Below are positions 24,895-31,661 of a stretch of 64,000 nt of DNA, piece by piece. The translations under genes were made by a program, and so were the position numbers. The notes beneath the pieces are model-generated. The model ran no database searches. It worked only from the letters and a program-made list of their open reading frames with translations, and was not told the origin of the DNA. Source of the DNA: Paracoccaceae bacterium (GTDB lineage Bacteria; Pseudomonadota; Alphaproteobacteria; Rhodobacterales; Rhodobacteraceae); assembly GCA_020832655.1 (NCBI GenBank), contig JAFIEF010000003.1:47704-111703 (forward strand), read 5' to 3'. Numbering within the stretch: position 1 is the first letter of the stretch; each line of letters starts with the position of its first letter.

Positions 24895-24995
24895 TCCCCG
24901 ACATTGTACGGCCCGACGACATGGGGACAGGCTGCGCGCCATGTTATCCCCGGTGCTGCCACGAAAGGGGCATTGTCGTCCGTGGTATCTGCCCG

Positions 24996-25047
24996 TTAGC
25001 GCTAAAGCATCGCCTGGGCGCGCTATCATCATTGTTTCGACACAATG
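24996..25047. promoter_or_regulatory. Two palindromes upstream of the class I aldolase gene (candidate operators)
   Basis: TTAGC|GCTAA is a perfect 10-bp palindrome at 24996-25005, the central-GC type bound by LacI-family regulators. CATTGT-N6-ACAATG is a second inverted repeat at 25030-25047. Both lie 50-105 bases before the aldolase ATG in an otherwise featureless 205-base gap. In Rhodobacter the LacI-family regulator CceR controls glycolytic and gluconeogenic genes; linking it to this site is an inference. Confidence 0.45.
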
Positions 25048-25099
25048 GGCCGATTAACCCTTTGCGGCAAATGACCCAACCAGACAGAGGAGCAGCCCC

Positions 25100-26029
25100 A
25101 TGCGCGCAACCCGCATCGTCCAGAAGATCCTTGCCAATTACGAAGGCGAAACCCCCGGCGTGAAGGCCAATCTGTGCCGCATGCTGATGCAGGGCAAGCT
25201 GGGCGGGTCGGGCAAGATGATCATCCTGCCGGTCGATCAGGGGTTCGAGCATGGCCCCGCGCGCAGCTTTGCCCCCAACCCCGCCGCCTATGACCCGCAT
25301 TACCATTACCAGCTGGCGCTGGATGCAGGGCTGAACGCCTATGCCGCACCGCTGGGCATGATCGAGGCCGGGGCCGATACCTATGCCGGTCAGATCCCCA
25401 CCATCCTGAAGGTCAACAGCGCCAATTCGCTGATGTCGGGCACGGCGGGCAAGAATCAGGCGATCACGGCCTCGGTCGATGATGCGCTGCGGCTGGGCTG
25501 TTCGGCCATCGGCTTCACCATCTATCCCGGTTCCGATTGCGCGCTGGAGATGTTCGAGGAAATCTCGGCCATGCGCGAGGAAGCCGCAGCCAAGGGCGTG
25601 GCCACTGTGATCTGGTCCTATCCGCGCGGCGAGGCCATCACAAAGGACGGCGAAACCGGCATTGATGTCGCCGCCTATGCCGCGCAGATCGCGGCGCTGC
25701 TGGGCGCGCATATCATCAAGATCAAGCTTTCGACCGACCATCTGATGCTGCCAGAGGCGAAAAAGGTCTATGAAGAGCAAGGTATCGACATCGCCAGCCA
25801 GGCCGCGCGGGTGAAACACTGCATGGAGGCCAGCTTCAATGGTCGCCGCATCGTGGTGTTTTCGGGCGGCGCCAGGAAAGGCGCGGATTCGGTCTATGAC
25901 GATGCCCGCGCGATCCGCGATGGTGGCGGCAATGGCTCGATCATCGGGCGCAACAGCTTCCAGCGCTCGCGCGAGGATGCGCTGGCGATGCTGGGCAAGC
26001 TGGTCGATATCTACAAGGGCAAAGCCTGA
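25100..26029 (+). CDS. fbaB: Fructose-bisphosphate aldolase, class I (FbaB/DhnA type)
   Basis: A 309-residue (beta/alpha)8 barrel of the archaeal/DhnA type class I aldolase family. Family landmarks are ILPVDQGFEHGP near the start, the Schiff-base Lys region HIIKIKLSTDHL (about residues 210-221) and the phosphate-binding end FSGGARKG and NGSIIGRNSFQR. It cleaves fructose 1,6-bisphosphate without a metal and serves glycolysis and gluconeogenesis. A GGAG site precedes the ATG. Two palindromes upstream suggest control by a carbon-status regulator. It is convergent with the alkD-like gene. Confidence 0.92.
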   Translation: MRATRIVQKILANYEGETPGVKANLCRMLMQGKLGGSGKMIILPVDQGFEHGPARSFAPNPAAYDPHYHYQLALDAGLNAYAAPLGMIEAGADTYAGQIPTILKVNSANSLMSGTAGKNQAITASVDDALRLGCSAIGFTIYPGSDCALEMFEEISAMREEAAAKGVATVIWSYPRGEAITKDGETGIDVAAYAAQIAALLGAHIIKIKLSTDHLMLPEAKKVYEEQGIDIASQAARVKHCMEASFNGRRIVVFSGGARKGADSVYDDARAIRDGGGNGSIIGRNSFQRSREDALAMLGKLVDIYKGKA

Positions 26030-26122
26030 TCCGGCGGGGCGCGAGCGGGGCTTCGGTGCCATTGCCTGATGGCGCGCCCGCCACGCCCCTGATCTGGTGG
26101 GCAACATGCCCGCAAGCCGGGC

Positions 26123-26818
26123 TTACCCCTCGGGCTTGCCGATCAACCGCAGCGCCTCTGCGCGGGCGGGCCGCGTCAGCGCAGCGCCCGGCCCCGCCAG
26201 AAACGCCCGCACGCAATCGGGGTTGCGGCGTGACAGATCACGCAGCCACCATGCAATCGCCTTCTGGATGAAGCGGTCGCGGTCGGGCACATAGCCTGCC
26301 GCCCAGCCCAGCACGCGTTCGCGCACCGCCAGATCCTGCGCCTTTGGGTGCGGCAGGCGTGCCCAGGGCAGCGTCATCACCAGCACCGCGCGGCGGGTCC
26401 AGATATTTGGGCTTTGCGTCCAGCCTTCCAATTCGTCCAGCCGCGCCGGGTCAGCCTGCAACCGCTTGCTTCCGGCGATCGCGGCGTGATCGGCCAGCGC
26501 CCAGCTGTCAAAGCCCTGCGCCCAATCTGCGATGATGCGCCAGACCATGCTGTCATCGGGCCGGATGCGCGCCTGTGTCAGCAGCTTGGCGGCAAAGATG
26601 CAGGCTTCGTGGATGTCGCTGTCCCACATTTCCTGCGCAAGGCGACAGCGCGTATCCAGATCCAGCCCGCGTCTTGTGTCCCGCGCCAGCCTGTCCAGTT
26701 CCGCCGCAGAAATACCCAGAAAGGGCCGCGCGGTCTTGTGATACTCTGCCATCTCATGCGCCTTTTGCGCATCACCCATGCCGCGCAAAAGCGCGATCAT
26801 CTGCGCGGCAGAACTCAT
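26123..26818 (-). CDS. DNA alkylation repair protein (AlkD-like HEAT-repeat glycosylase)
   Basis: A 231-residue all-helical protein of the DNA_alkylation (AlkC/AlkD) family. Typical repeat segments are DSDIHEACIFAAKLL, IADWAQGFDSWALADH, SPNIWTRRAVLV and DRDRFIQKAIAWWLRDLSRRNP, where the Trp and Asp residues line the DNA-facing groove in AlkD. Members remove bulky or charged N3/N7-alkylpurines without base flipping. The ATG overlaps the glmS stop by four bases (ATGA), so it is translationally coupled to amino-sugar synthesis, an unexpected partner. Confidence 0.88.
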   Translation of the reverse strand: MSSAAQMIALLRGMGDAQKAHEMAEYHKTARPFLGISAAELDRLARDTRRGLDLDTRCRLAQEMWDSDIHEACIFAAKLLTQARIRPDDSMVWRIIADWAQGFDSWALADHAAIAGSKRLQADPARLDELEGWTQSPNIWTRRAVLVMTLPWARLPHPKAQDLAVRERVLGWAAGYVPDRDRFIQKAIAWWLRDLSRRNPDCVRAFLAGPGAALTRPARAEALRLIGKPEG

Positions 26819-28632
26819 TCCACTGTCACCGATTTCGCCAGATTGCGCGGCTGGTCGACATCCGTGCCCCGGTGCAGCGCGGTGTGATAGGCAATCATCT
26901 GCGCAGGCACCGCATAGATGAAGGGCGCGATGAATTCCGGCACAGCGGGCATCTGTAGCCGCGTCGGCACCTCGCCTGCATCGGCAAAGCCCTGCGCATC
27001 CGAAATCAGCAAGACCTGCCCTTGCCGCGCCATAACTTCCTGCATGTTCGACACGGTCTTTTCGAACAATGCATCATGCGGGGCGAAGATGATCACCGGC
27101 AAATCCTTGTCGATCAGCGCGATGGGGCCGTGCTTGAGCTCACCCGCTGCATAAGCTTCGGCATGTATATAGCTGATTTCCTTAAGCTTTAGCGCCCCTT
27201 CCTGCGCCAGAGGATACATCACCCCCCGGCCCAGAAACAGCACATCGCGCGCCTGTGACAGGGATTCGGTCAACAGCCGGATCTCTTCCTCGCGATCCAG
27301 CGCCTGGGCAACATAACCCGGCACGCTGCGCAGTTGCGCCAGCAGCGTGGCAAACTCTGCCTCGGACAGATGCCCGCGATCCAGCCCGGCCCGCAGCGCC
27401 AGCACGGCAAGCACCTGAAGCTGGGCCGTGAACGCCTTGGTCGAGGCCACACCAATTTCCGGCCCGGCATGGATGGGCAGGGCGATATCGCTTTCGCGCG
27501 CGATCGATGATGTCATGACATTGACCACCGATACCACCTGTGCCACCTGCCCCTTGACATGGCGCAGCGCGGCCAGCGTATCGGCGGTTTCGCCCGACTG
27601 GCTGACAAAAATGGCCGTATTGCTATCGCCCAGAACCGGGTTGCGATAGCGAAACTCTGACGCGATATCCAGTTCGACCGGAAGGCCCGCATATCTCTCG
27701 AACCAGTATTTGGCGACCTGGCAGGCATAATAGGCCGTACCGCACGCCACCATAATCAGCCGATCCGTCGCGGCAAAGCCCAGCCCGTCTGGCAGGTCGA
27801 TGCCGTCATGATCAAGCCCCGAATAAAAGCCCAGCGCCGCTTGCAATATGGCAGGCTGTTCGGCCATTTCCTTGGCCATGAAATGGCGATGGCCGGATTT
27901 GTCGACACGGGTTTCTTCAACATTGATGCGGTTCATCGGGCGATGGGTCTGGTGCCCTTCGGCGTCGAAGATCTGCGCCCCTGAGCGGGTGATGATGGCC
28001 CAGTCACCTTCCTCCAGATAGGTGACGCGGTCGGTCATCGGTGCCAGGGCCAGCGCATCAGACCCCACGAACATCTCGCCCTCGCCATGCCCGATTGCCA
28101 GGGGCGAGCCACGCCGCGCGCACACGATCAGGTCATCCTCGCCGGAAAACAGGAAGGCCAGCGCAAAAGCACCCTTGAGCCGCGCCAGCGTTTCGCGCGC
28201 GGCCTCAACCGGGCTGCGGCCCTTCTCCAGCAGGCTGCCGGCCAGTTGGGCGATGGTCTCGGTGTCTGTCTGGCTGGAAAAGCTGGCCCCTTCGGCACTG
28301 AGTTCTTCACGCAATTCGCGGAAATTCTCGATGATGCCATTATGGACCACCGCAACCCGTCCGGCCTGATGGGGATGGGCATTGGCCACAGAGGGACCGC
28401 CATGCGTGGCCCAGCGGGTATGGCCGATCCCGCTCTTGCCGCGCAGCGGGTCATGGACCAGCAGATCCGACAGGTTGATCAGCTTGCCAACCGCCCGACG
28501 CCGGTCCAGCGCGCCATTATTGACCGTGGCAATGCCGGCACTGTCATAGCCGCGATATTCCAACCGCTTCAGCGCATCCAGAATGATGGGGGCAACTTCA
28601 TGCTTGCCCAGAATGCCAACAATTCCACACAT
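26815..28632 (-). CDS. glmS: Glutamine--fructose-6-phosphate aminotransferase (isomerising)
   Basis: A 605-residue enzyme that makes glucosamine 6-phosphate from fructose 6-phosphate and glutamine, the first step to UDP-GlcNAc. Cys2 (MCGIVGI) is the glutaminase nucleophile, and HTRWATHG lies near residue 75. Two SIS isomerase domains follow (FVSQSGETADTLAALR; GRGVMYPLAQEGALKLKEISY), with the C-terminal LAKSVTVE. It follows glmU by three bases and is coupled to the alkD-like gene. No glmS ribozyme is present upstream. Confidence 0.98.
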   Translation of the reverse strand: MCGIVGILGKHEVAPIILDALKRLEYRGYDSAGIATVNNGALDRRRAVGKLINLSDLLVHDPLRGKSGIGHTRWATHGGPSVANAHPHQAGRVAVVHNGIIENFRELREELSAEGASFSSQTDTETIAQLAGSLLEKGRSPVEAARETLARLKGAFALAFLFSGEDDLIVCARRGSPLAIGHGEGEMFVGSDALALAPMTDRVTYLEEGDWAIITRSGAQIFDAEGHQTHRPMNRINVEETRVDKSGHRHFMAKEMAEQPAILQAALGFYSGLDHDGIDLPDGLGFAATDRLIMVACGTAYYACQVAKYWFERYAGLPVELDIASEFRYRNPVLGDSNTAIFVSQSGETADTLAALRHVKGQVAQVVSVVNVMTSSIARESDIALPIHAGPEIGVASTKAFTAQLQVLAVLALRAGLDRGHLSEAEFATLLAQLRSVPGYVAQALDREEEIRLLTESLSQARDVLFLGRGVMYPLAQEGALKLKEISYIHAEAYAAGELKHGPIALIDKDLPVIIFAPHDALFEKTVSNMQEVMARQGQVLLISDAQGFADAGEVPTRLQMPAVPEFIAPFIYAVPAQMIAYHTALHRGTDVDQPRNLAKSVTVE

Positions 28633-28635
28633 CTG

Positions 28636-29985
28636 CTAATCCTTTTTCAGCGCCGCTTTCTGCGCGCGCAGCCGGCCCATCAGGCGCTTGCCAAGGCCGG
28701 GCTTGTTGGTTTGCGACGCGCGCCCCAGCGCCAGCGCGCCCTCGGGCACATCCGAGGTGATGACCGAACCGGACGCAGTCAGCGCATCGGCGCCCACGCG
28801 AACCGGCGCCACCAGCATGGTGCTGGAGCCGATGAACGCCCCTTCACCGATCTCGGTGCGGTGCTTGAACACGCCGTCATAATTGCAGGTCACGGTTCCC
28901 GCGCCCAGATTGGCGCGCGCGCCGATATCGGCATCGCCGACATAGGACAGATGGTTGACCTTGGCCCCTTCGCCAAGCTGGGCGTTCTTTATCTCGACGA
29001 AATTGCCGACGCGCACATCTTCGGCCAGTTCCGCGCCGGGGCGCAGCCGCGCATAGGGGCCAACCACGGCACCGCGGCTGACATGGGCACCTTCCAGATG
29101 GCTGAAGGCGCGGATATGCGCGCCGCTTTCAACGGTGACATCCGGGCCGAAGACGACATAAGGCTCGACGATGCTGTCGCGCCCGATCACCGTGTCCTGC
29201 GCAAAAATCACCGTGTCGGGGGCTTGCAGCGTGACACCGTCTTCCAGCGCGCGCGCGCGGGCGCTGGCCTGAAACGCGGCTTCCGCGGCGGCAAGTTCGG
29301 CGCGTGTGTTGATGCCCAGCGTCTCGGCCTCGTCGCAGATGACCAGCCCTGCTGACAGCCCCTGCGCGCGCGCAAGCGCGATGATGTCGGTCAGGTAGTA
29401 TTCCCCGGCGGCATTATCATTGCCGACCTGTGCAATCAGATCGAACAGCCGCGCCCGACCCGCACAGATCACCCCGCTATTGCACAGGGGGATCTGGCGC
29501 TCTGCCTCGGTTGCGTCCTTGAATTCGACGATCCGCTCAAGCCGGTTGCCATCTGCAACCAGACGGCCATAGCGCCCCGGATCGGCCGCATGAAAGCCCA
29601 GCACCACGATGTCAAACTCTGTCCGCGCGGCACAAAGCGCTTCCAGCGTTCGCGCGCCGATGAAGGGCGTATCACCGTAAAGCACCACCACATCGCCTGC
29701 CGCATCCGCCAGCGCATCGCGTGCTTGCGCCACAGCATGGGCGGTGCCAAGCTGCTGGTCCTGAACAACGATCTCGGCCTGATCATCCTCTTGCGCAACA
29801 ACATGCGCGACCTGCTCTGCGCCGTGCCCCACGACAATGACCACGCGCTGCGGCTCCAGCACGCGCCCGGCACGCATGGCATGCACCAGCAGCGGTACAG
29901 ACGCCAGCGGGTGCAGCACCTTGGGCAGATCGGACTGCATGCGGCTGCCCTGACCGGCCGCAAGAATGACTAGGGAAATCGACAT
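28636..29985 (-). CDS. glmU: Bifunctional GlmU: GlcN-1-P acetyltransferase / GlcNAc-1-P uridylyltransferase
   Basis: A 449-residue two-domain enzyme completing UDP-GlcNAc synthesis for peptidoglycan and lipid A. The N-terminal pyrophosphorylase has LAAGQGSRM..LPKVLHPLA, VLYGDTPFI and the nucleotide-sugar stretch NSGVICAG. The C-terminal left-handed beta-helix shows hexapeptide periodicity, with RPGAELAEDVRVGNFVEIKN, the catalytic region KVNHLSYVGDADIG and NYDGVFKHRTEIG. It shares the upstream region with the divergent usp array and is the first gene of glmU-glmS-alkD-like. Confidence 0.98.
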   Translation of the reverse strand: MSISLVILAAGQGSRMQSDLPKVLHPLASVPLLVHAMRAGRVLEPQRVVIVVGHGAEQVAHVVAQEDDQAEIVVQDQQLGTAHAVAQARDALADAAGDVVVLYGDTPFIGARTLEALCAARTEFDIVVLGFHAADPGRYGRLVADGNRLERIVEFKDATEAERQIPLCNSGVICAGRARLFDLIAQVGNDNAAGEYYLTDIIALARAQGLSAGLVICDEAETLGINTRAELAAAEAAFQASARARALEDGVTLQAPDTVIFAQDTVIGRDSIVEPYVVFGPDVTVESGAHIRAFSHLEGAHVSRGAVVGPYARLRPGAELAEDVRVGNFVEIKNAQLGEGAKVNHLSYVGDADIGARANLGAGTVTCNYDGVFKHRTEIGEGAFIGSSTMLVAPVRVGADALTASGSVITSDVPEGALALGRASQTNKPGLGKRLMGRLRAQKAALKKD

Positions 29986-30111
29986 GCCGCCTCACAACAC
30001 TGAATTTTTCTGATGACTCTTGCCTTGATTCAGGCGCAGAACACAAGAGGCAGAGCCGTCACGTCTGGTTTCAGCATGAAACAACCTGCGTTTGCGATTG
30101 CATCTTGCCAA

Positions 30112-30125
30112 TTGACAGAAATCAA
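30112..30125 (+). promoter_or_regulatory. FNR/FnrL-type box upstream of the usp array
   Basis: TTGAC-AGAA-ATCAA matches the FNR consensus TTGAT-N4-ATCAA at nine of ten positions. It lies 59 bases before the first usp start, in the 199-base gap shared with divergent glmU. Oxygen control of the usp genes is inferred. Confidence 0.6.
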
Positions 30126-30184
30126 CGTGACCGATCAAATACTGTGCAACATTGCCGCCAGCGCAACAGGAACAAGAGGACGAC

Positions 30185-30598
30185 ATGTATCGCAAAATCA
30201 TCGTGGCAGTGGATCTGCTGCATCTGGATCAGGCGCGCGCGCTGGTTGCGCGGGCGGTGAAGCTGCTGGACCCGAACGGAGCCTTGCATCTGGTCCATGT
30301 TCTGGAAGAAGTCCCCGGCTTCATCGCTGCAGAATTGCCAAGTGACCTTGCCGAGCGCCGCCGCGCGGAAGCCGCTGTCGAGCTGCGCGCATTATATGCC
30401 GATGACGGAAAAATTGACGCGACCTATGATGTACGTCACGGTGCGGCATCGGCCCAGATCATGCAGGCTGCCGAGGACAGCGAAGCCGATCTGATCATGA
30501 TTGCCAGCCACCGCCCCGGCCTGCGCGACTATTTCATCGGCTCGACGGCCGCGCGGGTGGTGCGCCATGCGCAATGCTCGGTCCTGATAGAGCGCTGA
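30185..30598 (+). CDS. Universal stress protein, first of three in tandem
   Basis: A 137-residue single UspA domain. The N-terminal strand is YRKIIVAVDLL, followed by LHLVHVLEEVPGF. The C-terminal nucleotide loop is ASHRPGLRDYFIGSTAARVVRHAQCSVLIE, which matches the ATP-binding G-x2-G-x9-G(S/T) pattern in relaxed form. The ATG at 30185 follows GAGGA; the frame is open earlier but without a family N-terminus. An FNR-type box lies 59 bases upstream. The two next genes are clear paralogues with the same ending, so this is a local duplication. Function is probably stress or energy adaptation. Confidence 0.92.
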   Translation: MYRKIIVAVDLLHLDQARALVARAVKLLDPNGALHLVHVLEEVPGFIAAELPSDLAERRRAEAAVELRALYADDGKIDATYDVRHGAASAQIMQAAEDSEADLIMIASHRPGLRDYFIGSTAARVVRHAQCSVLIER

Positions 30599-30638
30599 GT
30601 CAATCACATCCCGACACAAGACCAAGAAGGACAATATC

Positions 30639-31055
30639 ATGTACAAATCCATCGTCATCGCAGCGGCCTTGTTCAACGAAGGCGCGACCACGCGCGAAGC
30701 GCTGCGGCGCGCCAAGCTGCTGCTGGATCAGGGCGGCAAAGTCACGCTGGTCCATGTCATTGACGAAATTCCGGGCTATGTCGCCGCGGCAATACCGCAG
30801 AGTCAGGTCAATGCACGGCAGAAAGAGGTAGAAGATCAGCTTTCTGCCATCGCCGCCGAAGCCGAGGGCATGGATGTCACCGCGATCATCCGGCAAGGGC
30901 AGCCAGCCGCCTGCATTCTTGGCGTTGCCAAGGAGCAGGCTGCCGATCTGATCATGATCGCAAGCCACAAGCCGGGCTTGAGCGACTATTTCATCGGCTC
31001 GACCGCCGCGCGGGTTGTCCGGCATGCTCCGGTCTCGGTTCTGGTGACGCGCTGA
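30639..31055 (+). CDS. Universal stress protein, second of three in tandem
   Basis: A 138-residue UspA domain that begins YKSIVIAAALFNEGATTREA and ends ASHKPGLSDYFIGSTAARVVRHAPVSVLV. It is more like the third copy than the first: both share the YKSIVIA.ALFN.GAT N-terminus, where the first has YRKIIVAVDLL. AAGGA precedes the ATG. It starts 40 bases after the first copy and is followed by a strong hairpin before the third. Confidence 0.92.
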   Translation: MYKSIVIAAALFNEGATTREALRRAKLLLDQGGKVTLVHVIDEIPGYVAAAIPQSQVNARQKEVEDQLSAIAAEAEGMDVTAIIRQGQPAACILGVAKEQAADLIMIASHKPGLSDYFIGSTAARVVRHAPVSVLVTR

Positions 31056-31068
31056 CGCGAAGAATGGT

Positions 31069-31101
31069 GCAAATCCCGGCCCTGACCGGGCCGGGGTTTG
31101 C
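31069..31101 (+). terminator. Hairpin between usp copies two and three
   Basis: Arms 31069-31082 and 31088-31101 pair over 14 positions with one mismatch (a G-T in DNA, G-U in RNA), with a five-base loop. It lies 13 bases after the second usp stop. There is no T-run, so it may be a partial terminator or an RNA-stability element that sets the third copy apart. Confidence 0.5.
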
Positions 31102-31157
31102 ATCGTCAGCGTTCTTGTGGCATCGTTTCCTTCGAACCGCTTTGGAAGGACGCGCGC

Positions 31158-31574
31158 ATGTATAAATCCATCGTCATAGCTGTTGCCTTGTTCAACAAGG
31201 GAGCCACAAGCCGGGGCTTGATCGAAAAGGCCAACAAGCTGATCGATCCCGGCGGGTCGATCACCCTTGTTCATGTCATGAACGAAATCCCGCCCTATCT
31301 GGCCGCGGCGGTTACCAAGGAGCAGCTCTTGAGCCAGCGCAAGGCGATACGCGAACAGCTTGAATCGCTGGCAACACGCGCCAAGGCCAAGTCGGTGGAT
31401 ATTGATTTGCGCGGTGGTCGCCCGTCCGAGAACATCCTCGCCTGCGCCAGGGAATGCAGCGCTGATCTTATCATCCTGGCCAGTCACCAGCCGGGGATGA
31501 GCGATTATTTCATCGGCTCGACCGCGTCGCGGGTGGTGCGCCACTCTCCGATTTCGGTGCTGGTGTCACGCTGA
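31158..31574 (+). CDS. Universal stress protein, third of three in tandem
   Basis: A 138-residue UspA domain with YKSIVIAVALFNKGATSRGL at the start and ASHQPGMSDYFIGSTASRVVRHSPISVLVS at the end. GGAAGGA lies a few bases before the ATG at 31158; an earlier ATG at 31098 falls close to the preceding hairpin and adds no family sequence. It is more basic than the other two copies. No terminator separates it from the ASKHA/ferredoxin gene 87 bases downstream. Confidence 0.92.
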   Translation: MYKSIVIAVALFNKGATSRGLIEKANKLIDPGGSITLVHVMNEIPPYLAAAVTKEQLLSQRKAIREQLESLATRAKAKSVDIDLRGGRPSENILACARECSADLIILASHQPGMSDYFIGSTASRVVRHSPISVLVSR

Positions 31575-31661
31575 CGGATTTTTTCGCCGATATGTCGTGA
31601 ACTGCCTTCCCTCTGATGGCCAGACGGTTATCTGAGGGGCAACAGGCACAGGAGGCGCGGC

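Noticed and set aside
28560..28640. glmS ribozyme
   Set aside because: Only three bases separate the glmU stop from the glmS start, leaving no room for a leader RNA.
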